Shown: one piece after another, positions 9,772 to 19,068 of the stretch
Layout of the letters: each line of letters opens with the position of its first letter
Position numbering within the stretch: position 1 is the first letter of the stretch
Source of the DNA: Rufibacter glacialis
GTDB lineage: Bacteria > Bacteroidota > Bacteroidia > Cytophagales > Hymenobacteraceae
Direction: 5' to 3'
Assembly (NCBI RefSeq): GCF_008271745.1
Contig: NZ_VKKZ01000010.1
Location: 914,213 to 978,212 of the forward strand
Length of the DNA stretch: 64,000 bases
Program-made: the position numbers and the translations under genes
The notes under the pieces: model-generated
What the model was told of the DNA's origin: nothing
Seen by the model: the letters and a program-made list of their open reading frames with translations, nothing else
Databases searched by the model: none

Positions 9772-10251
9772 ATGGGCAAAAAGGACGGCAAAGACAAGAA
9801 CACCTCTCCCAAAGAAACGGAGGAGGAAAAAATCTTACGGCAACTGCGCAAGCCGCTGAAGAAAGCGTTGAACCACTTCGGGCCAGAGGCCACCTCAGAA
9901 AAAGTACAGGCCCTGCTTCATTCCCTGGTGAAGGACGGGGAATTGAAGGAGGCCAAGGCCAGGATTGAGAAAGAGGCCAAAATAGCGAAGAAGGCCATTG
10001 ACAAAGAAGCCAAAAAAGCCTTTGCCGCTCTGGCAAATGGGCCATTGCCAAGTCCGGGCTCCCCTCAGGAGAACCAGCCGGAGGCGCCGTCCCAGAAGCC
10101 TGTTTCCTCTACCCAGCAGGAGCCTCCTCAGGCCCCGGCCCCAGCAGGTAACCCGGTGCCAGCGGCTGAAGCCTCACCCGCCCGGCCTAAAGCAGGCCGA
10201 ACCAAAACCGCGCCCCTGCCCCCGACCGGGGAAGCCACCGCCCAAGGCTAG
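9772..10251 (+). CDS. Hypothetical Lys/Glu-rich protein with Pro/Ala tail
   Basis: A 159-residue soluble protein with no signal peptide. The first 85 residues are highly charged and probably helical (repeated KEAKKA and KEAKIAKKA stretches). The rest is a low-complexity proline/alanine tail. The second half is probably disordered. No catalytic motif is visible and I do not recognise the family. The ATG is preceded by a purine-poor leader (CTCAACACC), so the start is chosen on ORF length only. Confidence 0.6.
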   Translation: MGKKDGKDKNTSPKETEEEKILRQLRKPLKKALNHFGPEATSEKVQALLHSLVKDGELKEAKARIEKEAKIAKKAIDKEAKKAFAALANGPLPSPGSPQENQPEAPSQKPVSSTQQEPPQAPAPAGNPVPAAEASPARPKAGRTKTAPLPPTGEATAQG

Positions 10252-10544
10252 GTAGGCCTGTGTCTTTTCGTGGGCCGTCTGCTTTGATACCCCTACCGGA
10301 GGCTTCTCTGCGTGCCTCTCAGGTAAGGGCAGACAGGTTTTGGCCCCATTTTCTAGAAATCACCAGGAAAAGAGAGGGGCTTGGAGAAGACATTCGGGCC
10401 GTGAGGGAACGTCATGCTTCTGAAGGAAAGAGGATTTGAGATTCTGATAAATAAAATCATGTTTATTATTGAAAAAGTTAATGATTAGCCTGATCTTTAA
10501 GTTAATTGCCAAAATAGGTATGGCAGCAATTTAACGGGAAGGCT

Positions 10545-11744
10545 ATGAAAAAGAACTTACGCGTCTGGCGTTGGGCGGTGCTGACGCTATTTGTATTTAC
10601 CGGTTGCGATTTCTCAGACGATGATCCGCAACCAGACAAGAACCCCTATTTTGTCTCTGCCACCTCTTTGAATACGGCACCCAAGGCGGCGTTGCAGATT
10701 TATGCCACGGCGGCCGGGTTCTCCAACTTCGTCTCTTTCATCAACTATGACGTGGAGTTTTTCCGGATCGTGTACAACACCACCTACAAGGGCAGTCCTA
10801 TCCAGGCCTCAGGGTTGCTGTGTATCCCCAAGAACACGCCCGCACCCCCTGCCCTCATCAGTGCCCAGCACGGCACTATTTTCGAGGATGATGACGCGCC
10901 CTCGGCTTTTCCCGAAGGCTTCTCAGGGTTTGAGTTGTTTGGGGCGGTGGGGTACATCACCGCCATTCCAGATTACATTGGCTATGGGGTCTCAAAAGAC
11001 ATTGTGCACCCGTATTATGATGAGACCCACACGGCCCTGGCGGTAGTGGACATGCTCAAGGCCGTCAGGTTCTACCTGGACCGGGAAAACATTGCCACCA
11101 ATGACAATCTGTTTCTGGTAGGGTATTCTGAAGGAGGCTATGCCACGCTGGCGGCGCAAAAGGAAATAGAGGCCAACCAGTCGCATGACCTGGACCTCAC
11201 GGCCGTGGCGGCCGGGGCCGGCGGTTATGACATAACCACCATGCTGAACACCATTGCCACCGTGCCTACCTACGCGGAGCCCTCTTTTCTGCCCCTCATC
11301 TTGCATGGCTACAACGTCACCTACGGCTGGAACCGTCCTTACACTGACTTTTTCCAGGCACCCTATGCCGCCAAAATACCCGGGCTGCTGGATGGTACCA
11401 AAGACCGGGAAGAAATCAACCGCGAGTTAACCACTTCTATGGCGGCCCTGTTCAACCCTACTTTTTACGCCAACTTAAGGAACCCTTCTGGGGAACTGGT
11501 CCTGAAACAGGCCGTGGCCAACAACAGCCTGCTGGACTGGGTACCCCGGGCGCCTACCCGGCTCTACCATGGCACCAATGACGAAGCCGTGTTCTACCAA
11601 ACCTCGGTGACCACCTACAACCAGTTCAGGGCGGCAGGGGCAACCAACGTGACCTTGATTCCCATACCGGGCGGCATGCACCGCACCAGTATTGAACCCA
11701 TGTTTCTGGACGCCCTGCCCTGGATTCAGTCTTTGAACAAATAG
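10545..11744 (+). CDS. Secreted lipoprotein alpha/beta-hydrolase (esterase/lipase-like)
   Basis: A 399-residue protein starting with a lipoprotein signal peptide (lipobox FTGC near residue 22), so it is probably anchored in a cell-envelope membrane. The nucleophile elbow is GYSEGG (S195). Candidate acid and base residues lie in HGTNDEAVF and GGMHR near the C-terminus, giving a complete triad order for an alpha/beta hydrolase. It resembles secretory lipase or prolyl-oligopeptidase-like hydrolases of Bacteroidota. Substrate is unknown. It is a single gene, with about 290 bases of A+T-rich leader before it. Confidence 0.85.
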   Translation: MKKNLRVWRWAVLTLFVFTGCDFSDDDPQPDKNPYFVSATSLNTAPKAALQIYATAAGFSNFVSFINYDVEFFRIVYNTTYKGSPIQASGLLCIPKNTPAPPALISAQHGTIFEDDDAPSAFPEGFSGFELFGAVGYITAIPDYIGYGVSKDIVHPYYDETHTALAVVDMLKAVRFYLDRENIATNDNLFLVGYSEGGYATLAAQKEIEANQSHDLDLTAVAAGAGGYDITTMLNTIATVPTYAEPSFLPLILHGYNVTYGWNRPYTDFFQAPYAAKIPGLLDGTKDREEINRELTTSMAALFNPTFYANLRNPSGELVLKQAVANNSLLDWVPRAPTRLYHGTNDEAVFYQTSVTTYNQFRAAGATNVTLIPIPGGMHRTSIEPMFLDALPWIQSLNK

Positions 11745-11875
11745 GCGGAAGGGAAAGGGGAAGCCTGAGGTTTTGAGGTCTGGGAATGGCCCGCGGGGCG
11801 ATAATTGCGGAAGCGGGTTAGCCTTTTCCGCCTCTTTTCCTGAAATTGGCCCTGAAACCCCAGCTGACTTCCCGC

Positions 11876-12982
11876 ATGCCTACGCCCCTCAAAGACGTGT
11901 ATTCCTTTTCGTTCTATGACCGCTTCACGCAGGTGCTGCAAACGGTGCTGCCGTCTTTCTCCCCGGAGGAGTTCCTGAGCCACATCTTCGCGGAGGGGTG
12001 GGAAAAGAAGGAACTGAAGGAACGTATGCGGCATACGGCCCAGGTGCTGCACCTTTTCCTGCCCTCGGCGTTTGGCCAGGCGGTGCCCGTTCTGCTGCAT
12101 ACCATAGAACGTTTACAGGAAGACAACTTTCCGGTGCAGCACGTGGAGTTCATGTTCCTGCCAGATTACCTTGAAGTCTACGGCCAGCAGGACCTGGACC
12201 TCTCGCTGCAGGCCATGGAGGTGATGACCCAGTTCATTAGCTGCGAGTTTGCCATACGGCCGTTCCTGCTCCAATACCCCACGCAGGTGTTGGCGCAGAT
12301 GCAGGCGTGGTCGCTGCATGAGCACCCGGCAGTGCGGCGTCTGGCCAGCGAAGGCAGCAGGCCCCGGTTGCCGTGGGCGGTGGCCTTGCCCTTCCTGAAG
12401 CGGGACCCCGCGCCGCTTTTGCCCATCCTGGAGAACCTCAAGGCAGATCCCTCTGACTTCGTGCGCCGAAGCGTGGCCAATCACCTCAATGACATTTCCA
12501 AAGACCACCCCGCGGTGGTGCTGCACTTGCTGACCCAGTGGAAAGGGCAAAACCCGCTCACCCATTGGATCCTGAAACACGGCTGCCGCACCTTGCTCAA
12601 GCAAGGGCACCCCGAAGCGCTGCGCTTCTTTGGCTATGAGAGAGACGTACCGCTGGCGCTGCGTGATTTTCAGGTATTGACTTCGCAGGTGCGGGTAGGG
12701 CAGGAACTGCGGTTTTCCTTCGTTTTGAAAAATACAAGCGGTTTTCCGCAGAAGGTGCGGCTGGAATACGGGCTGTATTACCAGAAAGCCAACCAATCCC
12801 TGGCCCGCAAGGTCTTCAAGATCAGCGAGCGGGAATTTGCCCCCGAAGAGGAAGCCTGTATTATCCGCCGCCAGAGTTTCAAGCCCATTTCTACCCGTAC
12901 GTTTCATTTGGGCCCCCACCGGGTGTCTGTGATTGTGAACGGGCAGGAAAGGGAAATGGCAGATTTCACCCTCGTCCCGTAG
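11876..12982 (+). CDS. AlkC-like DNA alkylation repair protein
   Basis: The product resembles AlkC, a HEAT-repeat DNA glycosylase for alkylated bases. The N-terminal part begins TPLKDVYSFSFYDRF; the middle contains helical repeats with WSLHEHPAVRRLASEGSRPRLPW and DPSDFVRRSVANHLNDI, both typical of the AlkC/AlkD superfamily. The last 100 residues form a beta-rich Ig/SH3-like domain seen in AlkC. I chose ATG at 11876 over an upstream TTG at 11846 because family members start near this point. It ends 4 bases before the response regulator start, so the two are probably co-transcribed. Confidence 0.87.
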   Translation: MPTPLKDVYSFSFYDRFTQVLQTVLPSFSPEEFLSHIFAEGWEKKELKERMRHTAQVLHLFLPSAFGQAVPVLLHTIERLQEDNFPVQHVEFMFLPDYLEVYGQQDLDLSLQAMEVMTQFISCEFAIRPFLLQYPTQVLAQMQAWSLHEHPAVRRLASEGSRPRLPWAVALPFLKRDPAPLLPILENLKADPSDFVRRSVANHLNDISKDHPAVVLHLLTQWKGQNPLTHWILKHGCRTLLKQGHPEALRFFGYERDVPLALRDFQVLTSQVRVGQELRFSFVLKNTSGFPQKVRLEYGLYYQKANQSLARKVFKISEREFAPEEEACIIRRQSFKPISTRTFHLGPHRVSVIVNGQEREMADFTLVP

Positions 12983-12986
12983 CAAT

Positions 12987-13694
12987 ATGGCCCATATCCT
13001 GGTGGTAGAAGATGATCCTAATTTGGGTTTCCTGTTGCAGGACAGCCTGGAAAGTGCGGGGTACGCCGTCACCCTTTGCCCCGATGGCGAGGCAGGTTTA
13101 ATTGCCTTGGCCCAAACCCCCTTCGACCTGTGCGTGCTGGACGTGATGTTGCCCAAACTGGATGGTTTCTCCCTGGCCCAGGAATTACGGCAGAGAAACG
13201 CCACGCTTCCTTTCATGTTCCTGACGGCCAAAACCCTGAAAGCCGACCGCCTGCAGGGGTTTGAACTTGGCTGCGATGATTACCTTACCAAGCCTTTCGG
13301 GCTGGAGGAACTGGTGTACCGCGTGAAAGCCATCCTGCGCCGCTCGGCCCCCACGGCGGCCGCTGTTCCCTCGGAGCCAAACCACGCCTTGCCGGAGATC
13401 ATCGCTTTTGGGGCCTCCCAGCTGGATTTCAGAAATCTACAGTTGCAGGTAGGCGGCCGTACCCATACGCTCACCCACCGGGAAGCGGAACTGCTGCGGT
13501 TGTTTGCGCAGCACCCGCACCAGTTGCTTCGGCGCGAGGAGATTCTGCAGCGTCTCTGGCAAGATGACGGTTATTTTGTGGGCCGCAGCCTGGACGTGTT
13601 CATTTCCCGCCTGCGCAAGTACCTGCAGCCAGATTCTACCCTCAAGATCACCACCGTGCACGGCAGGGGCTATAAACTGGAAGTAGCGGAGTAG
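12987..13694 (+). CDS. OmpR/PhoB-family response regulator
   Basis: A 235-residue regulator with an N-terminal receiver (acidic pair EDD, phospho-acceptor D52 in VLDVMLPKLDG, K in LTKPFG) and a C-terminal winged-helix domain (RLWQDD, ISRLRKYL, HGRGYKL). It binds DNA upon phosphorylation. It follows the AlkC-like gene by 4 bases, which suggests an operon linking the regulator to DNA repair. The only kinase in the window that could match is at 7954; pairing is inferred. Confidence 0.94.
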   Translation: MAHILVVEDDPNLGFLLQDSLESAGYAVTLCPDGEAGLIALAQTPFDLCVLDVMLPKLDGFSLAQELRQRNATLPFMFLTAKTLKADRLQGFELGCDDYLTKPFGLEELVYRVKAILRRSAPTAAAVPSEPNHALPEIIAFGASQLDFRNLQLQVGGRTHTLTHREAELLRLFAQHPHQLLRREEILQRLWQDDGYFVGRSLDVFISRLRKYLQPDSTLKITTVHGRGYKLEVAE

Positions 13695-14145
13695 CGGTTT
13701 AGAGGGTGTTTTGGGAACGGCAGGCGAAAAGCAGGAAGGAAGTTCTCCAGGGAAAAGGAGATGGGAATGGTTGTGATCTGCGGCGGTAAACATCCCCCTT
13801 CGCCCCCTTCAAAGGGGGAATATCTGGAAGGTGGGGGAGCAATAGATGGCAATGCGTGAGAGACAAGGCGGTGCCGTTGTCTCTACAGGGTGTTCCAGTC
13901 TTTCCCGAGCGCGCCTCGCTTTTGGCCTTAGATAGGCGAGTACTAAGAAAAATAGACAGTTCAGGCCGAAAGGGCAGTGCGAGAGGGGAAGACGGGGCCT
14001 CGCGGCCGTGAGCGCACGTAGGGCAGCGATGCAACAGCCCCGCCTAAGGGCCTCGTAAGAACCAGCCACTATGCCAGCCATGGCAAAAGGCATGCACTAG
14101 ATCTCCTTTATTAAGCCAGTAGAACCTTTCTACAGTTCCTAAACC
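13695..14145. other. Repeat-filled intergenic region
   Basis: This gap contains no convincing gene. It holds a TCCCCCTTCGCCCCC...AAAGGGGGAA palindrome (13793-13820) and dispersed repeat copy A (13849-14097). ORFs inside translate the repeat. Confidence 0.7.
13849..14097 (-). repeat. Dispersed repeat family, copy A
   Basis: Read on the minus strand this copy starts GTGCATGCCTTTTGCCATGG, has the family core GCTCACGGCCGCGAGGCCCC, and ends GAAAGACTGGAA. It is strongly similar to copy B (41063-41281) over most of its length and shares the core with copies C and D. It carries an extra segment near its left end containing GAGACAAGGCGGTGCC, a word also found at 49621. Confidence 0.85.
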
Positions 14146-15111
14146 TCAACTTACCTTCTTCTCTTCTTTCCGCCGTTGGCGTTCCTCTTTTTTCTCCTGC
14201 TTCTCCGCTTTCTTCTCCTCCTTTTTGGTTTCTAGGATGTTCTTTACCTGCTGCACCACGTTGACCTCCCCGGTTTTCACGGCATCTAGGTGAATGGTGC
14301 CTACAACCTTGCTCTTGGGTTCCAGCACCATAGTGGTAGTCATGTGGTAGGGCCACACCTGGTCGCCGGTGAGTGTTTTAACGGTGGTTTTGACCGGATT
14401 CTTTACGTCTGCAACCGCCGGGATATGGATGGGGGTCACGCTGCGGGCCTTGACCAGGTAATCTTTGACGGTGCCACCCACAGAACTCATCTTCCCCGGG
14501 AAATTGAGCGTCATCTTCATGTCTTTGATGTAGAAGTCAAAGGCGTTGGGGTTGTCCAGGTTCATGGTCATGACCATCTCCATCTCATCCAGCCCAAAAT
14601 CAGAGATTTTCAGGTTAGAGACGGTGGCTCCGGGTAAGGCCGGAATAAGAATGTCCAGGTCTTCGTCTATGTCAAACTTCTGCCTCCCAAAGAACGGGAC
14701 ATCGGCGTAAGCCTCAAAGTGGGCCTGTACCTTTTCCCCCTCCTTCACCTGGCGCCGCACCAGTTCCCGGGTGGTGTTGTGGTTCATGGTCATGGGGAAC
14801 TTGATGGTCTGTTGCTGCTGCTGCGCGTCACGCTCAAAGCTTTTCTGCCCCTGGGCCACCGTGGTGTTGTAGAGTTTGAATTGATACGCTACGCTGTCTA
14901 CGAAGGTGGAAACCAGCGAGGGTTTCACGTCCATGAGCACCTGCATGGTAGCGGTTTCCTCGCCAATGCGCGTATCGGTGACCCGGATGTTGTCGATTTC
15001 CGGGGCCAGAAAGGAGAGTAGCTTCTTGGTTGGCGTGGTGGCAATGATCACCCCTCCAACCACTATCAGTACCAACAGCACCAATAGTATGATCTTTCCT
15101 GCTTTTTTCAT
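14146..15111 (-). CDS. LEA type 2 / WHy-domain-like membrane-anchored protein
   Basis: A 321-residue protein with one N-terminal membrane helix (IILLVLLVLIVVGGVIIA), then two beta-rich modules that look like LEA-2/WHy domains (IDNIRVTDTRIGEETATMQV and VSNLKISDFGLDEMEMVMTM). It ends in a lysine/glutamate-rich tail of about 30 residues. LEA-2 proteins are linked to stress tolerance, but function here is unproven. The charged tail is probably cytoplasmic or disordered. It is a single gene with repeat copy A just downstream. Confidence 0.7.
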   Translation of the reverse strand: MKKAGKIILLVLLVLIVVGGVIIATTPTKKLLSFLAPEIDNIRVTDTRIGEETATMQVLMDVKPSLVSTFVDSVAYQFKLYNTTVAQGQKSFERDAQQQQQTIKFPMTMNHNTTRELVRRQVKEGEKVQAHFEAYADVPFFGRQKFDIDEDLDILIPALPGATVSNLKISDFGLDEMEMVMTMNLDNPNAFDFYIKDMKMTLNFPGKMSSVGGTVKDYLVKARSVTPIHIPAVADVKNPVKTTVKTLTGDQVWPYHMTTTMVLEPKSKVVGTIHLDAVKTGEVNVVQQVKNILETKKEEKKAEKQEKKEERQRRKEEKKVS

Positions 15112-15264
15112 CTCTTGCTGCTTTTGGTGACTTCTAGCGCCGTGGGAACTGGCTAATGAAGTAACGCTTACCTAAGAGAGGGGTTTGTGAATGCTTGATT
15201 TTTAGGTATTTATCTGTCAAAGCTGCGGTTTGTTGGTAGGGCTAGCTACCAAAGGACAGTACTA

Positions 15265-15317
15265 TAAAAAGAATCCCCCTCAGATAGCCTGCCAGGGAGA
15301 GCAGGCTTTCTGAGGGG
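15265..15317 (-). terminator. Rho-independent terminator after the cupin gene
   Basis: CCCCTCAGATAGCCTGC and GCAGGCTTTCTGAGGGG form a hairpin. On the minus strand it is followed by ATTCTTTTTAT, placing it about 95 bases past the cupin stop. Confidence 0.7.
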
Positions 15318-15411
15318 AAGGAAGGGGAGAAGAAGTAAAGCCGTTTCGCACCCGTTTCCCCCGAAAAGAGATTGAAACGAGCTTTACCCTTCTGTTGAGC
15401 AAGGGTGGCCT

Positions 15412-15801
15412 TTACTTGACCAGCACCATTTTAAAGTTGGTGAGCGCCACCAGGGCGTGCGGCACGTGGGCCGGAATCTGAATGACCTGTTCAGCTTTTA
15501 GGGTCTGGGCGCTTCCTTCGTCTGGGAGTTGGAAGGATGCTTCTCCTTCCAGCACCACCAGCAACGCCTCCTGGGGCGTGGTATGGCGCTTTAGTTCCTG
15601 GCCCTGGGCAAAGGCGAACACAAGGCTATTCTGCCCGGCGCGGTCCAGCACCATCTTGCTCTGGAACCGCTCAGCTGAGTAGGAAACCTGGCTAGCTAGG
15701 TCAGGCAATGTCCGCTGCAGCACCGGCTGGGGCGTAGAAGAGGTAACCGGAGTAGAAGATTCTGCCGAAGGTGTTTCTGCTGGAGAAGAAGTAGGTTGCA
15801 T
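15412..15801 (-). CDS. Cupin-domain protein
   Basis: A 129-residue protein with a single cupin barrel. The visible signatures are AQGQELKRHTTPQEALLVVLEG (motif 1 variant) and IPAHVPHALVALTNFKMVLVK (motif 2). The N-terminal 30 residues are a Ser/Thr/Pro-rich low-complexity stretch, so translation might begin further in. Metal ligands are partly kept (H in KRHTT, H in PAHVPH). Such small cupins act as sensors or enzymes; specificity is unknown. It lies 37 bases downstream of the membrane-protein gene on the same strand. Confidence 0.85.
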   Translation of the reverse strand: MQPTSSPAETPSAESSTPVTSSTPQPVLQRTLPDLASQVSYSAERFQSKMVLDRAGQNSLVFAFAQGQELKRHTTPQEALLVVLEGEASFQLPDEGSAQTLKAEQVIQIPAHVPHALVALTNFKMVLVK

Positions 15802-15838
15802 GGGTCAAAGGGTTAGTGAAAGAGGAACAGGGAAAGGC

Positions 15839-16330
15839 TCAGGAAACCAGTTCCTGGAGCCGGTGGATCCGCAGCCGTTCGGCGTGCTTTACCTGCACGG
15901 TGCTTTTGTGTACCATGCCTGCGGTAAAGAGCAGGAGCCTGAACTTCAGGAATTCAAAGGCCACGTACACAAAATGCAGCACACTGGCCGGCGGAGATTG
16001 ACCGTCTATGATGGCCACTGCCCTAACGTCCAGGGCGGGCAGCAGCCAGAAGGTTTGCAGCACCAGTAACCCGGCAATAAGGCTCAGCAGGCCCCATTCT
16101 TTTATGGTGGCATGGTTGAAAAGCAGACCTAAAACGGCCAGGGCACAGAAGGCAATTTCCACCTTGTTCATAACCCCGAACACCAGGCGGCCAATGCCCA
16201 ATCCCAGGGCCAGCGTAATGCCCGGCGCCGTGAACTTGATGGGAGCTTCAATAAACGAGATGCCAATGATCAGGCCGGCCCACAGAAACAGGGCAGCCAG
16301 CGTGACGAAGGTGAAAGTATGGGAGCGCAT
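15839..16330 (-). CDS. Small integral membrane protein, 4 helices
   Basis: A 163-residue protein with about four hydrophobic segments (near residues 8-28, 35-53, 60-75 and 83-100) and a basic C-terminal tail. No motif allows a functional call. It is upstream of, and probably co-transcribed with, the cupin gene. The start ATG at 16330 sits next to an inverted word-repeat tract. Confidence 0.65.
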   Translation of the reverse strand: MRSHTFTFVTLAALFLWAGLIIGISFIEAPIKFTAPGITLALGLGIGRLVFGVMNKVEIAFCALAVLGLLFNHATIKEWGLLSLIAGLLVLQTFWLLPALDVRAVAIIDGQSPPASVLHFVYVAFEFLKFRLLLFTAGMVHKSTVQVKHAERLRIHRLQELVS

Positions 16331-16341
16331 GGTATTAAAAT

Positions 16342-16500
16342 AGTTCTGAGTCTTGAGTTCTGAGTCCTGAGTTGGATTAGAGGTTGTTCTGTTTTCGGCA
16401 GTTTTTTATAAAAGAAGCCTTAAAAGAGAACTACCTTTCTGCCTGCGTTTTTAAAGCCTAACTCCTGCAAACTCAGGACTCAAGACTCAGAACTCAGGAC
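16342..16500. repeat. Inverted GAGTTCTGAGTC-type word repeat
   Basis: Bases 16342-16373 (words such as GTTCTGAGTCTTGAG) and 16471-16500 (ACTCAGGACTCAAGACTC) are near reverse complements separated by about 97 bases. They could form a long hairpin between the membrane-protein gene and the copper ATPase promoter. Confidence 0.8.
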
Positions 16501-16580
16501 TAAAAAAGGACTAACCGCCGCCGCCGCCTCCACCAACCTGTTGACGGAACAAAACTCCGCAATCAAGGCGGCAACCGGCA

Positions 16581-16614
16581 TGAGAAGCGTCATGAAAGGC
16601 GGTGATGTATGTCA
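16581..16614 (+). promoter_or_regulatory. Tandem FNR/CRP-like boxes upstream of ccoI
   Basis: TGATgtatGTCA at 16603-16614 matches TGAY-N4-RTCA. A weaker TGAGaagcGTCA lies at 16581-16592, 22 bp upstream. The same 22-bp pairing occurs upstream of ccoS and ccoG, which supports shared control by an FNR/CRP-family regulator. Confidence 0.5.
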
Positions 16615-16668
16615 TGTTCTGCGGCAGGGGCGGGGCGTACTTTTGCCGAAGACTAACATGAGAAAGGT

Positions 16669-19068
16669 ATGCTCCAGACCGCACCTCTAGAGACCCACGT
16701 CCACACCTGTTACCACTGCGGCGACGCATGCACCGGCCAGCCCATTGCCTTTGATGAGAAGGAGTTCTGCTGCGAAGGCTGCAAGGTGGTGTATGAACTA
16801 CTGGCGGAGAACGATCTCTGCACCTATTATACCTTAGACCAGCGGCCCGGCATTTCGGTCAAAGACCCTATTGCCTCTGCTAGGTTCGCGTACCTCCAAG
16901 ATGCCAAGGTGCAGCAGCAACTGCTGGATTTTCAGAACGAGGCCGTGAGCAAGATCACCTTCCATATTCCGCAGATGCACTGCAGTTCCTGCATCTGGCT
17001 CCTGGAGAACCTGAACCGCCTCAATGCCGGCGTCACCGATGTGCACGTGAATTTCCTGCGCAAAGAGGCCGCCGTGACCTTTGAGCATGGTACCACCACG
17101 CTGGCGCAGGTAGTAGAGCTGATGGCCCATATCGGCTATGAGCCGCAGATCACCCTGGCAGACATGGAGGCACCCGCGCCTAAGAAAGACCGGTCTATCT
17201 ACTACAAGCTGGGTTTGGCGGGCTTCTGTTTCGGGAACGTGATGTTGCTGAGTTTGCCGGAGTACTTTGGGGGCTTGCAGCACCAGTTCGGGCGGTTCTT
17301 TGGCTGGCTCAACGTGCTGCTGGCCTTGCCGGTATTCCTTTACAGTGCGCGCGGGTTCTTCACCAGCGCCTGGCAAGGCCTGCAACAGCGCATGATCAAC
17401 CTGGACCTGCCCATTGCCATCGGGTTACTTTCTTTGTTCTGCGTGAGCCTCTATGACATCAGCACGGGCCGAGGGCCCGGTTTCCTGGATTCGTTTACGG
17501 GCCTGGTGTTCTTCATGCTCATTGGAAAATATATGCAGCGCCGCACCTATGACTCCCTGGCTTTTGACCGGGAGTACACGTCTTATTTCCCCATTTCGGT
17601 GTCGGTTCTGAAAAACGGGCAGGAAACGCCTACGTCGGTGAAAGAGCTGCAGAAAGGGAACCGGATTCTGGTGCGCAACCACGAACTCATTCCTGCCGAC
17701 TCTATTCTGCTGCGCGGCACCGCCAACATTGACTACAGCTTTGTGACCGGAGAAGCCGTGCCCGTGGCGCGCGTGGCCGGCGAGGTGATTTACGCGGGCG
17801 GGCGGCAGTTGGGCGAAGGCATTGAACTGGAGGTGGTGAAAGAAGTCTCCCAAGGGTACCTCACCCAGCTCTGGAACCACGTGAACTTCAAAAAAGAAGA
17901 AAAGCAGACGGTAGAGAATTACGCCAACGCGGTGGGCAAATACTTCCTGAGCGTGACGCTGCTCATTGCCGCCGGGGCGCTCGGGTACTGGGTGCCGCGT
18001 GACACTGACATGGCCGTGAAAGCCTTTACCTCGGTGCTGGTCATTGCCTGTCCGTGCGCCTTGTCCTTGGCTACGCCCTTTACGTTGGGGGCTACTCTGC
18101 GCATCTTCGGGCGGCAGAAGCTGTACCTCAAGAACAGCGCCGTGGTAGAAGCCATGGCCAAGGCCGATATGGTGGTCTTTGACAAAACCGGCACGTTAAC
18201 GGAACCCAGCGCCGCCGCCATTTCCTTTGTGGGCCATGCCTTGACCTCTGATGAGGCGCAGTTGGTGCGCTCCGTCCTGAAGCACTCTACCCACCCGCTC
18301 AGCCAGCGGCTGTACCGTCACCTGGCAGGAAAGCCGCAGCCGGTATTGGATTTCCTGGAAAAGCCAGGGGCCGGACTGCAGGGGGTGGTAGCCGATTGCC
18401 CTATAAAGATAGGTTCTGCACCGTGGGTGAATGCCTCCTATGAACAGGAAGGCGATAACCGGCAGACCAGGGTCTATCTTTCTCTGAACGGACAGGTGCG
18501 GGGGTACTTCATGTTCCAGAACGTGTACCGCCAGGGAGTATCTGAATTGGTGCAGGAACTGGCCAAAACCAAGCAACTGGCTGTTCTCTCCGGCGACAAT
18601 GACAGCGAGGCCCCCCGGTTGCGCGCCCTCTTCGGGCCTACGGCGGAACTGCGCTTCAACCAATCGCCGTTGCAGAAACTGGAATACATCAAAAGCCTGA
18701 AAGAGCAGGGCCGGTCGCCTATCATGGTGGGCGATGGCCTCAATGACGCCGGCGCTCTGCGCCAAAGCGATGTGGGCTTGGCCCTCACCGACAACGTGAC
18801 CGGCTTTTCGCCTTCTTGTGACGGTATCTTGGATGCCCGCCAACTTCCGCAATTGGCCCGCTACCTCCGGTTCTCCCAGACCAGTCTGCGGCTGATCCTG
18901 GCGGCCTTTGGGGTGTCGTTCGTCTATAACATCATTGGCCTGACCATGGCCGTGATGGGAGAGTTCACGCCTATTGTCTCTGCCATTCTCATGCCGGTGA
19001 GTACCCTGAGTGTGATTTCTTTTGCGGTTCTGGCGGTGAAAGTAGCCGCGAAACGGGCCGGGTTTTGA
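16669..19068 (+). CDS. ccoI: Heavy-metal P-type ATPase, CcoI-like
   Basis: A 799-residue inner-membrane Cu+ ATPase thought to supply copper for cbb3 oxidase assembly. The N-terminus has a cysteine-rich zinc-finger-like module (C14, C17, C21, C34, C35, C38), then a heavy-metal-associated domain with MHCSSC (C105, C108). The transmembrane metal site is CPC (C461, C463) and the phosphorylation motif DKTGTLT (D505). The ATP-hinge motif GDGLNDAGAL is intact. The N-terminal cysteine module plus HMA is characteristic of CcoI/FixI rather than CopA. It stands alone here, 18 kb from the cco cluster, but shares putative FNR-like boxes with it. Confidence 0.93.
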   Translation: MLQTAPLETHVHTCYHCGDACTGQPIAFDEKEFCCEGCKVVYELLAENDLCTYYTLDQRPGISVKDPIASARFAYLQDAKVQQQLLDFQNEAVSKITFHIPQMHCSSCIWLLENLNRLNAGVTDVHVNFLRKEAAVTFEHGTTTLAQVVELMAHIGYEPQITLADMEAPAPKKDRSIYYKLGLAGFCFGNVMLLSLPEYFGGLQHQFGRFFGWLNVLLALPVFLYSARGFFTSAWQGLQQRMINLDLPIAIGLLSLFCVSLYDISTGRGPGFLDSFTGLVFFMLIGKYMQRRTYDSLAFDREYTSYFPISVSVLKNGQETPTSVKELQKGNRILVRNHELIPADSILLRGTANIDYSFVTGEAVPVARVAGEVIYAGGRQLGEGIELEVVKEVSQGYLTQLWNHVNFKKEEKQTVENYANAVGKYFLSVTLLIAAGALGYWVPRDTDMAVKAFTSVLVIACPCALSLATPFTLGATLRIFGRQKLYLKNSAVVEAMAKADMVVFDKTGTLTEPSAAAISFVGHALTSDEAQLVRSVLKHSTHPLSQRLYRHLAGKPQPVLDFLEKPGAGLQGVVADCPIKIGSAPWVNASYEQEGDNRQTRVYLSLNGQVRGYFMFQNVYRQGVSELVQELAKTKQLAVLSGDNDSEAPRLRALFGPTAELRFNQSPLQKLEYIKSLKEQGRSPIMVGDGLNDAGALRQSDVGLALTDNVTGFSPSCDGILDARQLPQLARYLRFSQTSLRLILAAFGVSFVYNIIGLTMAVMGEFTPIVSAILMPVSTLSVISFAVLAVKVAAKRAGF

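Noticed and set aside
13809..14093. Small gene encoding an Arg/Pro-rich protein
   Set aside because: It lies wholly within repeat copy A; the similar frame in copy B at 41061 comes from the DNA repeat and no signal of protein selection is seen.
16511..16729. Minus-strand gene before the copper ATPase
   Set aside because: It overlaps the promoter and ccoI start, with a low-complexity glycine run at its start.
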